Source of the DNA: Bradyrhizobium paxllaeri
GTDB taxonomy: Bacteria > Pseudomonadota > Alphaproteobacteria > Rhizobiales > Xanthobacteraceae
Assembly: GCF_001693515.2 (NCBI RefSeq)
Contig: NZ_CP042968.1
Location: 8,313,720 to 8,377,719, forward strand
DNA: 64,000 nt
Direction of reading: 5' to 3'
Below, one piece after another: positions 1 through 8,635 of the stretch (the first letter of the stretch is position 1; each line of letters begins with the position of its first letter). The position numbers were made by a program, and so were the translations under genes. The notes under the pieces are model-generated. The model worked only from the letters and a program-made list of their open reading frames with translations. It did no database searches and was not told the DNA's origin.

Positions 1-1
1 C

Positions 2-499
2 ACAATAGGCCTTGTCGAAAAACCTGTCCGCACGGGGATTAGAGCGATTGAAGGTGATTGGGTAGCTATTGGGGAAGTTACCTCTGGGGCCCTCGTCGGC
101 GAATATGTATTGCGGAAAAAACCAGCCGCAAACCCGGGCTTTTCTGCAATCGACACCCTTGCAGGCGAAGCGGAAATGTCTGCAGCATGGGGAAAAGGCC
201 CACCAAAGCGAACCAAGCAGTACGGCGCGTTCACTGAGCCCGACCTAGCTCCTGGAATAATTGTAGAATCAGGGGGCGTCCAAATTCGGCATTATTATAG
301 AGAGGGAGACCATGGGCCTGCGCATCTTCATGTTTATGGAGAAGGCCCGTCGACGGTAATCGGCCAAAAGGGAAAAGCCATTAGACACCATCCAGATCCC
401 TCAGCAGCTCAGCGATCCGTGATTGAAGCAAACAAGGCGGCTATCAGAAAAGCTGTCGATCAAATTCAGCGGTGGTTTAGATTCGAGAACAGGTACTGA
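2..499 (+). CDS. C-terminal part of a toxin-like protein (partial, runs off left edge)
   Basis: The reading frame is open from base 2 to the stop at 497-499, so this is the last 165 codons of a gene that begins outside the window. An internal TTG at 110 is unlikely to be the real start. The last 80 residues contain a HGPAHLHVYG stretch followed by a helix ending in IQRWFRF. This H-x-P-x-H-x-H layout recalls DUF4160-like small domains and tails of polymorphic toxins (family knowledge, not searched). The next gene starts 4 bp downstream and looks like an immunity gene, which supports a toxin-tip reading. The activity is unknown, and the parent could be an Rhs/TcC-type protein, but no Rhs core repeat is visible here. 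Confidence 0.6.
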   Translation, partial: TIGLVEKPVRTGIRAIEGDWVAIGEVTSGALVGEYVLRKKPAANPGFSAIDTLAGEAEMSAAWGKGPPKRTKQYGAFTEPDLAPGIIVESGGVQIRHYYREGDHGPAHLHVYGEGPSTVIGQKGKAIRHHPDPSAAQRSVIEANKAAIRKAVDQIQRWFRFENRY

Positions 500-503
500 A
501 GTA

Positions 504-791
504 ATGCAAAACTACCAACCATTTGTATGGGTGTTTGTCGGCGCTGGGGGTAAATTTCCGAGTGGCGTGTTTCAACTTCGCGCGACCGCCGAAGATTGGA
601 TTAGGAAACACAGACTGAGTGGGAGCTTGACGCTTTATCCCGTGGACACTGGTACTTTTGATTGGGCTGTTGAACATGGCTACTTCAAACCAAAAAATCA
701 GACGCAGCAGAATGCCGAATTCATTGCGCGGTTCTCTATCGCAAGCCAGGAGCACTACCACTACGAGGATGGGGTGTGCGACTCGCGGTAG
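504..791 (+). CDS. Small immunity-like protein (DUF7710-like)
   Basis: The start is ATG at 504, 4 bp after the preceding stop. A longer frame from 423 would overlap the toxin-like gene and is less likely. The product is 95 residues, soluble, with no signal peptide. Motifs include VWVFVGAGGKFPSGVF near the N-terminus, LTLYPVDTGTFDWAVEHGYF in the middle and ASQEHYHYEDG near the end. From memory this resembles small proteins carried as DUF7710, often next to toxin tails; this was not checked. Size, position and spacing fit a cognate immunity protein for the truncated upstream gene. Function is inferred from context only. Confidence 0.55.
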   Translation: MQNYQPFVWVFVGAGGKFPSGVFQLRATAEDWIRKHRLSGSLTLYPVDTGTFDWAVEHGYFKPKNQTQQNAEFIARFSIASQEHYHYEDGVCDSR

Positions 792-1093
792 CGCCGAAAT
801 CGAATGGCAATCCCTTGGGGGCAGGAGCTATTTGAATGCTGAGGAAGGACACTGCTGTACCCCCGACGCTGCGAAACAGTAAGTTACAAGCTGCGCAGTC
901 ATCTCTAAGCCCATGGGTGGTGATCTGGTGGACGCCGGGGACGCCATCGCCAGGCGAAGGCGGTATGGTCTGCGGTTGGCGAAGCCGCAGCCACAATGGA
1001 CGCTGGAGGCCAGCCTGTGGAACTTCGCGTGTTGCGAGCCATCTTCGAAACCCCGCTCGGTGCAGGCGACCACATCGGATAGGGAGCATACCA
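792..1093. other. Intergenic stretch, no convincing gene
   Basis: The frame of the large downstream gene stays open back to an ATG at 836, but the translated stretch is rich in Trp, Arg and Pro in no recognisable pattern, and the good Shine-Dalgarno lies at about 1081-1086. I therefore treat it as leader DNA. Confidence 0.5.
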
Positions 1094-4000
1094 ATGCCAA
1101 AGCTCCACAACGAGAATTTCTACTTTTATCAGAACGACCTCCTGAAGGACGATGACTTCGGCCTGCAGCCGAAGCGTATCGAGCGGGAGCCGAACCAGCC
1201 AGGAGGCCCCTCGGTCTGGTCGGGCGGAGGGGCAACGCGCAGGGGCGGCTTTCGAGCCAGAGACATTGTGGAAATAGAAGATGTGCCCCTGCGTCCCGAT
1301 ATCGTCATCTGGGATCCGCCACCCACCAACTTTCCCCCGAACACTCCTTTGCCCGAGGGCGCACAGCGCTGGCTGGACGCCGTGCGCCGCTGGCAAGAAG
1401 GCATCTACGAGCTGCAGCGCCGCCGGCAGAAGAGCGCGGCCTTCGCATTCGACCAATGTCAGCAGCACGCCATTGCCTATTTCGGCATCGTGCGAAACAT
1501 TCCGGCCGTGGGTGCGGACATTCGTTCGCGAGTGTCCAACGTTCTGTCGAAAATTGCCTCGGACCTAGATCCTAACCCTCAACCGCCTGAGACCGCGTCT
1601 GGACAGGGTCCTCGCACCCTACGCAGGATGCTCGAGAGTCGACGTCGGGCGTCTACCCGGGACTTACTCCATTTTTTTGATTGGTCTGCGCCGGTCACGG
1701 CCGCAGCGAATGTCAAGGAGCGGCCGATTGGCACACCTCCAAGCCGACTCAATGCGAACGCGATCGAGGTTCTCCAACACCTCGCCGCCGCCGGGATCGA
1801 CGCCAAGCTTCAAGAGCACTTCTACCTCGTTCATCAGAAGCTCGACTACTTCATGATAGTCCTGATGTCCGTTTTCGTTCCGCTCGCGCGAGCCGAGCTG
1901 GAACGGGACCGTCAGCGCTACGAGGCTGCCATCGATGAACTCGATTGGGTGCTCGCCAATGCCGCTTCGAACGCCGCCCCTCACCAGTTCATCGTGAACG
2001 AGCCCATCGAGCTGCGGTTTATCCGTCTGCTGCTGGCGGAGTGCCTGATCGGGCAAGGCGATTCCGAGTACAAGGCGGAAACGCCAATCTCCCCCCTGCC
2101 TCCTGCACCCCCACCACCGGCGAGGCTCGTGCGCCACGATTGGATGAAGGCCAGGACGAGCTACGACCGCGCCACCGCCACGCTGGGAGCACTCGGCACC
2201 TATGGCGCGCAAGTCACGCAAGCCGTCGCGAAGCTCGACGCCGCCGTTGCTGCTCCCGACCCAGATTTGGCCAAGCTCGGACGGGAGATTTTGATCGACT
2301 CCATCAAGCCGGTGCTGAAGCCGGGCGAGGAGCGGCCCGCGGGCCAGGAGCGGATGGTGGCGGTGAGGAACACCGCGGCAACGGCCCCACTCCTGGAGAT
2401 CGGCGAGGCGACATCGACGGACACGAACCCGAGGGTCTTCGCCTTGCTGCTGCAGGCCAATGCTCGTCTCGTGCAGCTCCAGGCCGACTTCAACTGGCTC
2501 GGCTATACCGACGACTATGTGCCGCCGTGGCGCTTCCACTTCCTGCTCGAGCGCGGCCGGTATTTCGCCGAGCACGCCAAGCAGGCCCAGCGCGACTATC
2601 TCAATTTCCTCTCGACTGCCGAGCGCGAGGAGCTGCAGGAAAAACAGGCCGAGCAGGCAGTGGCGCTGGAAAGCGCCAACTTCGCCATCGAGGACGCGCG
2701 GGTCGGTCAAGCGGACGCTGAGGTTGAAGCTGCGAAGGCGAGCAAAGCTCTTCAAGAAAAGGTCAAGGAGCATGCCGACCTGCGGCTCACAGATTACAAA
2801 ACGTTCGATGAGAATGCAGACTTCAGAATGGAGAAATGGTCGGGAGGCCCGAATACGGAAAGTCAGCTTTCTGGCACTCTGGGGGGCGCGGCTACCGGAG
2901 CCGGGATTGGTGCTGCAGTCGGCAGCATTATCCCGGGCCCGGGCACAGCCGCTGGCGGAGCAGTCGGGGCATTTGTTGGTGCCGCGGTGGGATTCTTGTC
3001 ATCCCGCTCGGAAGACCAGTTCCGGCGAGCACAAGTTTTTATCGAATCGCAGCAGCGAGAACTGGAAAAAAGCAATTTGGATCGTGCCAACATTGAGGCC
3101 CAAAAAGCGCTGGACGTCGTTAACGCGCAATTGAATGTTGCCAACGCCGCCTTCACCGTCGCCACCCTCCAGCGCCAGACCGCCCTCCTCCGCCACGAGT
3201 TCGCGGTCGAGACCGCCGCCTACCTCGCCAACCGCGTGCTCAACGCCGAGCAATGGTTCCGGCTCGCCAATTCCATCCGCTCCATCGCCGACACCTATCT
3301 GCGCTATGCCGTCGAGATCGCGTTTTTGGCCGAGCAGGCCTATGAATTCGAGGCCGACAAGCAGCTGAACGTGATCCGCTTCGATTACGACCTCTCCGAA
3401 CTCGGCGATTTTCTTGCGGGCGACTTCCTCTTGCGTGACCTCGATACGCTCGAGCACGACCTCGTCGTCACCCAACGCGAGCGCGAGCAGCACGTGCGCT
3501 ATGTGCTGTCGATGGCACGCGAGTTTCCCGAAGCGCTGCAGGAGCTCCGCGACACCGGCCGCGTGACCTTCAGCATGGTGCTCGAGCAAATCGAGCAGCG
3601 GTTCCACGGCCTCATTCTCGCCCGTCTCGGCGCGGTGGACGTGGTTCCTCTCGCGCTTTTGGACCAGACGAGGTTCAGCCTGCGCCTCACGCACCAGGGC
3701 TTCAGCCGCATGCGCCGCCGGCCCGCGCCCGGCGCCGATCCGGTGGAGCCCTGGCCGGCCGAGCCACGGCTCCACGGCCCCGAGACGGCGATCTACTCGG
3801 GCCTCTCCCGACAGGACGCGGCCAGCATCTTTCCCGTGACGACGAGCAACCAGCGCAACGGGTTCGAAGGTCGCGGCGCCGCCGGAGCCTGGGAGATCGA
3901 CATGTCGATGGAGGAGAACCAAGTCGTTCCCGGCTCGCTCGCCGACATGTTGATCACCTTCAACCTCGCCGGCTTCTTCGATGCCGAGGTGCGCACCGAG

Positions 4001-5128
4001 CCGGTGACGCCGGGCCCCGACGTGGCCACGAGCTACATCTCCGCCCGCGAGGTGTTCCCCGACAATTTCTTCGACTTCAACCGCACCGGAAAGATGGTTT
4101 GGCCGCTGACCGCCGACCTTTTGACCCTGAGCAGGACGCCCGGCAAGGTCCGCAATGTCGGTATCCTCGTCGTGCCCGCGCGAAGCCGCAAGGAATACAG
4201 GCGCTATACGTCAACCGGCCTCGTGGAATTCACGGTGAGTGACAACGGCACGCCGATCATCGATCCGGACACCTTGCCGCCGTCGTTCCGGTTTCAGTAT
4301 CCGGATCCCGCAAACCCCCTGCGGATCGGCGCCGCGCTGATCGCCCAAGCCGGTGCGACCGCGACCTGGGATCCCGGCGACGGCACACCGATCCTGGAAG
4401 GAAGCTCTTTCGAGCATGAATATGCGAGGCCCGGCGTCTATGAGGTGACGCTGCGCATCGTGCGCGGTGAGCGGCTGCACGAATACCTGTGCGAAATCGC
4501 GGTGACGCGTGGCGTCCTGCTCGAGCTCCCGCTGGTCGCGCTGCCCACGCTAGCTAGCGAGCCACAATCACCGACAGGCAAGCGCACGATTCGTGCCCGG
4601 GCAACGTTCCCAAGCGAGGTAGGCCGACATGGCCAGACCGCGACGACATGGCATGTCGTCGAGGCACCCTCGGCGCGCCGCGTGCCGGACGAGGGCAGCG
4701 CTTCGGACCCAAACGAGGCCATTTTCGATCTGCCGCTCAAGGTCGTGCAGAGCAATCGGCCGCTGCATCTCGCCTTTCGGGCCGTGCGAAGCCAGGACGT
4801 CCTGTTCTATTCACGACAGCGCTACCGGCGGGGCCCAGACCAGGCGCTGCATATGGCAGCACTCAACATCGCCACCAACCGTCGTTACGACGGTGCGGGC
4901 ACGCCACCCCCTCCCAATTCGGCCGCCAAGCATTTCTTCGGCGATCCGCCCACCGCGGTGTTCGGTCCTGTCGACACTTGGGCTTTCGAGTTCCCGCGGC
5001 CGGAGAACGGCCAACAGGCGCCGGGTCCTTTCACGGCGCCCGAGAGCAAGCCGGAAAGCTTGGTTTTCGATGGCGCAGAGATTGAGGATCTCGTCCTCAC
5101 TCTGGAGTACGAGACCACGCCGGCCTGA
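1094..5128 (+). CDS. Tc-toxin A-subunit-like pore protein with PKD-like domain
   Basis: A 1344-residue protein. ATG 1094 is chosen because AGGGAG lies about 7 bases upstream; an 86-codon longer frame exists. Residues 530-600 and 640-700 are long charged helices flanking a Gly/Ala-rich hydrophobic hairpin (about 593-637, e.g. GAGIGAAVGSIIPGPGTAAG). Residues about 700-870 (AYEFEADKQLNVIRFDY, LLAGDFLLRDL-like, ELRDTGRVTFSM) follow the pattern of the TcA C-terminal TcB-binding region. About 1081-1136 is a PKD-like fold (TWDPGDGTPILEGSSFEHEY). Canonical TcA proteins exceed 2000 residues and carry N-terminal shell and receptor-binding domains, which are absent here. No signal peptide. It would act as an injection channel, but that role is inference. 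An in-frame open stretch follows the stop. Confidence 0.65.
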   Translation: MPKLHNENFYFYQNDLLKDDDFGLQPKRIEREPNQPGGPSVWSGGGATRRGGFRARDIVEIEDVPLRPDIVIWDPPPTNFPPNTPLPEGAQRWLDAVRRWQEGIYELQRRRQKSAAFAFDQCQQHAIAYFGIVRNIPAVGADIRSRVSNVLSKIASDLDPNPQPPETASGQGPRTLRRMLESRRRASTRDLLHFFDWSAPVTAAANVKERPIGTPPSRLNANAIEVLQHLAAAGIDAKLQEHFYLVHQKLDYFMIVLMSVFVPLARAELERDRQRYEAAIDELDWVLANAASNAAPHQFIVNEPIELRFIRLLLAECLIGQGDSEYKAETPISPLPPAPPPPARLVRHDWMKARTSYDRATATLGALGTYGAQVTQAVAKLDAAVAAPDPDLAKLGREILIDSIKPVLKPGEERPAGQERMVAVRNTAATAPLLEIGEATSTDTNPRVFALLLQANARLVQLQADFNWLGYTDDYVPPWRFHFLLERGRYFAEHAKQAQRDYLNFLSTAEREELQEKQAEQAVALESANFAIEDARVGQADAEVEAAKASKALQEKVKEHADLRLTDYKTFDENADFRMEKWSGGPNTESQLSGTLGGAATGAGIGAAVGSIIPGPGTAAGGAVGAFVGAAVGFLSSRSEDQFRRAQVFIESQQRELEKSNLDRANIEAQKALDVVNAQLNVANAAFTVATLQRQTALLRHEFAVETAAYLANRVLNAEQWFRLANSIRSIADTYLRYAVEIAFLAEQAYEFEADKQLNVIRFDYDLSELGDFLAGDFLLRDLDTLEHDLVVTQREREQHVRYVLSMAREFPEALQELRDTGRVTFSMVLEQIEQRFHGLILARLGAVDVVPLALLDQTRFSLRLTHQGFSRMRRRPAPGADPVEPWPAEPRLHGPETAIYSGLSRQDAASIFPVTTSNQRNGFEGRGAAGAWEIDMSMEENQVVPGSLADMLITFNLAGFFDAEVRTEPVTPGPDVATSYISAREVFPDNFFDFNRTGKMVWPLTADLLTLSRTPGKVRNVGILVVPARSRKEYRRYTSTGLVEFTVSDNGTPIIDPDTLPPSFRFQYPDPANPLRIGAALIAQAGATATWDPGDGTPILEGSSFEHEYARPGVYEVTLRIVRGERLHEYLCEIAVTRGVLLELPLVALPTLASEPQSPTGKRTIRARATFPSEVGRHGQTATTWHVVEAPSARRVPDEGSASDPNEAIFDLPLKVVQSNRPLHLAFRAVRSQDVLFYSRQRYRRGPDQALHMAALNIATNRRYDGAGTPPPPNSAAKHFFGDPPTAVFGPVDTWAFEFPRPENGQQAPGPFTAPESKPESLVFDGAEIEDLVLTLEYETTPA

Positions 5129-5257
5129 TCCTCCCACGAAGCTTCGCGCGGACATGGAGCAACTTGGAACGCGCCAGGCCACCACCAGTTCAACGTCGAG
5201 GACGCGCAGGCCCAGGCTGCCTCGCCCGGACCTAAGTTTTGGAAGGTCAGGGCCTAG
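5129..5257 (+). pseudogene. In-frame coding-like extension after the Tc-A-like stop codon
   Basis: After TGA 5126-5128 the same frame stays open for 42 codons to TAG 5255-5257. The tail reads like protein (GATWNAPGHHQFNVEDAQ, then ASPGPKFWKVRA). It could be a lost C-terminus after a nonsense change, or the end of a neighbouring gene now deleted. There is no start with a ribosome site of its own. Confidence 0.3.
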
Positions 5258-5592
5258 CGCGTTGTCGAAATAGTTTGTGGCGCTCTGTGTACCACTCACG
5301 TGTTGGCCGGGGCGGCGGAGAGTATGCATCGCTCAACGCCCTGCAAGTACTCACCTTTCATAGCTCTCAAGAAAGCTGCCTAATGGATCGGGCAGGTTCG
5401 GCCTCCGGAAAGTCATTTTACCCGGAGGCCTATGGCTGCTATTATTGCACGTGTCAGGCGTTCCACCCGAATGTTGGCCGAGTTATATAGCCGCATTTTT
5501 TCAGAGCGACCTGCTGCGCACTCAAAATTCTGACCCCAATGTGGGTGTAGGACCCAGTGCCCCGATTTCTACTGCCCGCGGGAGAAGCGGCT
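5258..5592. other. Intergenic stretch with one hairpin
   Basis: No gene seen. The only clear structure is a 9-bp inverted repeat GGCCTCCGG/CCGGAGGCC at 5400-5430 with a 13-base loop and no T-run. Confidence 0.4.
5400..5430. repeat. Perfect 9-bp inverted repeat
   Basis: GGCCTCCGG (5400-5408) and CCGGAGGCC (5422-5430) can form a hairpin between the Tc-A-like gene and the cysteine-rich gene. No T-tract follows, so a terminator role is uncertain. Confidence 0.5.
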
Positions 5593-6210
5593 GTGAGGAA
5601 TCTTTCAAGTGCATTGTTTCTCGGCGCTACCATTTGCTTAATACTGCTTGGAGGTAGCCGAGCAGCGCCAGCGGCGCAGCTATGGGTGTCCTGTAAGCCG
5701 GTGGAGGCCGCTGCCTTTCCGGAACGCATACATGTAAAGTGCGAAACTCCGATCGACGACAGGTTCTGGTACTTCGCCGCGTCAACAAAAGATCCGCGAG
5801 TTGCCGCGCGGGCGCTTAGCGTTATCGAAGCTGCGCAGGTCGGCGAGAAGCTGGTGCATATACTTTTCGATCCGACCGACCAGTCGGGCACGACGTTTGG
5901 CTGTTTGGCGGCGGACTGCAGACAGTTGCTCGCGGTGGTGATGGCGGAAACGCCGCTAGAGCCTCCAAGCCGCTGCACGTTTGATAACGACCGACGCGGC
6001 TGCCCTGGCTATTGCAGCAGACACGACGATCAGAGTTGTCCGGGGTATTGCGCGCGGCATCCCGACGATCGGGGTTGTCCAGATTATTGTGCGCGGAACG
6101 CTGAGGACCGGACTTGTCCGGACTTCTGTAGGCGGCATCCGCGCGATCCGGACTGCCCCCGAGAGGATCCATGTGACCGCAATCCGCATCTGCCGCAATG
6201 CCGGCGTTGA
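5593..6210 (+). CDS. Secreted protein with Cys-rich 13-residue tandem repeats
   Basis: I chose GTG 5593 because GGAG sits 8 bases upstream; GTG 5557 in the same frame is an alternative. The 205-residue product begins with a signal peptide (hydrophobic SALFLGATICLILLGG, likely cleavage after APAA). A 90-residue globular part with four Cys follows. The C-terminal 75 residues repeat a unit of about 13 residues, CP[GD][YF]C-x-R-x-x-x-D, four to five times (CPGYCSRHDDQS, CPGYCARHPDDRG, CPDYCARNAEDRT, CPDFCRRHPRDPD). Paired Cys with His/Asp suggests disulfides or metal binding. No known family is recognised. It lies 45 bp before the secreted hydrolase and may be co-transcribed. Confidence 0.6.
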   Translation: MRNLSSALFLGATICLILLGGSRAAPAAQLWVSCKPVEAAAFPERIHVKCETPIDDRFWYFAASTKDPRVAARALSVIEAAQVGEKLVHILFDPTDQSGTTFGCLAADCRQLLAVVMAETPLEPPSRCTFDNDRRGCPGYCSRHDDQSCPGYCARHPDDRGCPDYCARNAEDRTCPDFCRRHPRDPDCPREDPCDRNPHLPQCRR

Positions 6211-6255
6211 AACGTGGAGCGCTAGGAACGGCATGCACCGCAATGGCGACAAACG

Positions 6256-8082
6256 ATGAGCAGCCGGCACGGGACTCGACCGATCAACCGCAAGGTGAGC
6301 GTCAGGCGGAGGTTCGTATGGTCCGTCGCCAGCACATTAGTGATGCTGTCCGCTGCGCTTTGCTTTCTATCTGCTGCCGACGTGCCGCGAGCATGCGCGC
6401 AGCCCAGTCGAATCGTTGGCTATGCCGATCTCCACACCCATCAGTTCGCGAACGAAGGTTTCGGTCGACGCCATTTTGTCGGACGCGCTTTTGGGCCGCT
6501 TAATACCGCGCTGTCTTGGTGCTCTGCCGATCATGGTCCTGGCGGCGTGTTCGATCTCGCTACGCTCGCTCTCCGGCCGCTCTATGGTGGCGCGGCCGGC
6601 CCCGGGCATAAAGTCGGAGGCTATCCCGAGTTCGATGGCTGGCCCCGCTGGGACAGCGTGACCCATCAGGCGATGCATGAGGAATGGCTCCGGCGCGCGA
6701 TGGATGGTGGGCTCCGCCTCATCGTGGTTCTGGCAGTAAACAACGAGTGGATGTGCTCAACGCTTGAGGCAATCACACCACTAGATCAGGCCGAGCTCAT
6801 CGCCAACCCGAAAGCTGGATTTTATCTTCTGGCGGCCAAGGTAGCGCAGGGCGCACTGTTCACGCCGGATGTCTGCCGCGATATGCCTGCGGTCGATCGT
6901 CAGCTCAACGAGGCGCGGCAGATGGAGGCATATATCGATCAACGGGCCGGCGGGCCCGGAAAAGGATGGTACCGAATCGTCGGTAGTCCAGCAGAGGCTA
7001 GGCAAGTCATTGCCGACGGTAAACTTGCAGTGGTCCTAGGGGTCGAAGTCGACAGCCTTTTCGGCTGCGAGAAGAACCGCCGCCAATGCACTGAAAGCTT
7101 TGTCGCCGCACAACTCGCTCAGTACTATGATCGCGGCGTACGCCATGTCTTCCCGATCCATTTCTACGACAACGCCTTCGGTGGGTCCGCCAGCTCGAAT
7201 CTCCTGATCACGAAACGGTGGAGCAATCCGATCCAGACAAGAGACTGCCGGTCTCTTGGCTATAGCTACGATAATGGGCGCTGCAATGCGACAGGACTCA
7301 CGGATTTGGGAAAGTTCTTTATTCGCGAGTTGGCCCGCCGGGGCATGATCATTGACGTTGATCACATGTCGGAACTGTCATTCAACGATACAATGGATAT
7401 CTTAGAGCCGATGCGTTACCCGGTCGTATCCGGGCACACCGGCTTTACTGCAATATCTCTGGGGGACAAGAACAGCGAGGGGAACAAGACACCTCGGGAT
7501 CTTGAACGAATCCGGAAGGTCGGCGGCATGGTAGCGATCATCCCTCACCAGGGTGATTTGAACGAGATAAGCACATTCGGCCGGCCAAATGGGGCGCAGA
7601 TTCCGCATTCCTGCGGCAATAGCTCGGAGACAGTCGTTCAAGCCTACCTTTATGCCGTGCACAGTTTGCCCGGCACTCCCGTAGGAATTGGGAGCGACTT
7701 CAATGGTTTTGCCGGCCTACCCGGGCCTCGCCTGGGAGACGAAGCCTGTCCCGGAGGCATTGCGGCCGCACTACGTAACCGCACAGGGCTCAGATATCCT
7801 TTCACAATTCGAGCAAAAGGCGTCGAGATCACCATGAATCGTTCGGTGGTTGGCAACATGACCCTCGATTTCAATACTGCCGGACTCGCTCACATTGGCA
7901 TGCTGCCGGACATGATTGCTGACTTTCAGGTATTGGGTGTCACCCCGCGCGAGTTGGATCCGCTTTTCAAATCCGCCGAAGGCTATATCCGTCTTTGGGA
8001 GCAGGCGCTGGATCCTGAGAAGTGGCGCAGGCGGAAGAGAACTCCTGTCGGTACGACGATCCTGTTGATGGAGGACGAGTAG
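6256..8082 (+). CDS. Secreted M19 (membrane-dipeptidase-like) hydrolase
   Basis: A 608-residue protein with an Arg-rich n-region and hydrophobic core (SVASTLVMLSAALCFLSAA), cleavage probably near ACA-Q. Motifs of the M19 renal-dipeptidase family are in order: ADLHTHQ at about 56, a Glu region GVEVDSLFG at about 264, IIDVDHMS at about 366, VVSGHTG at about 390 and VGIGSDFNGF at about 477 (compare the family GSDFDG). These are the metal-binding positions of an amidohydrolase TIM barrel. The enzyme is much longer than typical 330-420-residue members, with insertions between the first two motifs. Expected role is a periplasmic or secreted metallo-hydrolase acting on dipeptides or related amides; the substrate is unknown. 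No Shine-Dalgarno is obvious at this ATG. Confidence 0.7.
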   Translation: MSSRHGTRPINRKVSVRRRFVWSVASTLVMLSAALCFLSAADVPRACAQPSRIVGYADLHTHQFANEGFGRRHFVGRAFGPLNTALSWCSADHGPGGVFDLATLALRPLYGGAAGPGHKVGGYPEFDGWPRWDSVTHQAMHEEWLRRAMDGGLRLIVVLAVNNEWMCSTLEAITPLDQAELIANPKAGFYLLAAKVAQGALFTPDVCRDMPAVDRQLNEARQMEAYIDQRAGGPGKGWYRIVGSPAEARQVIADGKLAVVLGVEVDSLFGCEKNRRQCTESFVAAQLAQYYDRGVRHVFPIHFYDNAFGGSASSNLLITKRWSNPIQTRDCRSLGYSYDNGRCNATGLTDLGKFFIRELARRGMIIDVDHMSELSFNDTMDILEPMRYPVVSGHTGFTAISLGDKNSEGNKTPRDLERIRKVGGMVAIIPHQGDLNEISTFGRPNGAQIPHSCGNSSETVVQAYLYAVHSLPGTPVGIGSDFNGFAGLPGPRLGDEACPGGIAAALRNRTGLRYPFTIRAKGVEITMNRSVVGNMTLDFNTAGLAHIGMLPDMIADFQVLGVTPRELDPLFKSAEGYIRLWEQALDPEKWRRRKRTPVGTTILLMEDE

Positions 8083-8120
8083 TCTAAATTCGTTCCGATG
8101 CTATTATGGGTTAAACAGAG

Positions 8121-8380
8121 GCTAAACGCGATATTGAGATCGTCAAACGCTACGCGATTGACGAGGATAACTTCATCGAGCTTACGAGGGAATCGCTAGA
8201 GAACATCACGCTCGGATCGACACGCACCGGTTCGTTAAGCGGAGGAAATCGATCTTCGCTCGTCCCCTAGCGCTCCCCCGCCGGAATGCTTTCGACCTTA
8301 TTGCCTCAAAGTTCAATTATTTTGGCGTCGAGCCCAACCTTGAGAGGAGTGAGCTCTCGGGGCTGAAGGAGTACGAATAA
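8121..8380 (+). pseudogene. Decayed coding remnant in two frames
   Basis: From 8121 to TAG 8268-8270 one frame reads IEIVKRYAIDEDNFIELTRE and continues sensibly. A second frame then reads FDLIASKFNYFGVEPNLERS to TAA 8378-8380. The two halves sit in different frames and neither has a start, so this looks like the end of a gene broken by frameshift. The first half loosely recalls the C-terminal helix of adenosine-deaminase-like proteins. Weak evidence. Confidence 0.3.
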
Positions 8381-8389
8381 ATCTCGTCC

Positions 8390-8635
8390 TCATTCGGAGC
8401 GAGGTGGGCGAGATATCAACATGGCCATTTCCAGATGGTAGTTGATTTCGCAGACGAGCTTCGTGAGTACCTCTTTGTCCTTAATCAGGATCGGATCGCC
8501 TAGACACTTTAAGAGGCTCTTCGTCCGCAAGATCCCGGCGTACTTATGTTCCATCTTCTCGATATTCTGTTGATTTTCATACATCATCTTCGCATCTCCA
8601 GCGCGCGTCCCGCTACATACCTTGAAGCGCATCAA
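8390..8635 (-). CDS. Hypothetical small protein, uncertain
   Basis: An 81-codon frame; the likeliest start is the internal Met of MMYENQQNIEKMEHKYAG. Composition (Lys, Glu, Ile and Leu balanced, with ILRTKSLLKCLGDPILIKDK) is more protein-like than the arginine-rich shadow frames in this genome. No family recognised, and no neighbour supports a role. It converges on the decayed remnant. Confidence 0.3.
   Translation of the reverse strand: MMRFKVCSGTRAGDAKMMYENQQNIEKMEHKYAGILRTKSLLKCLGDPILIKDKEVLTKLVCEINYHLEMAMLISRPPRSE

Noticed and set aside
836..1093. N-terminal extension of the Tc-A-like gene to an ATG at 836
   Set aside because: Composition is poor and the good Shine-Dalgarno sits before the ATG at 1094.
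1664..2773. Long minus-strand frame opposite the Tc-A-like gene
   Set aside because: A GC-rich shadow with repetitive Arg/Leu composition and no motifs.
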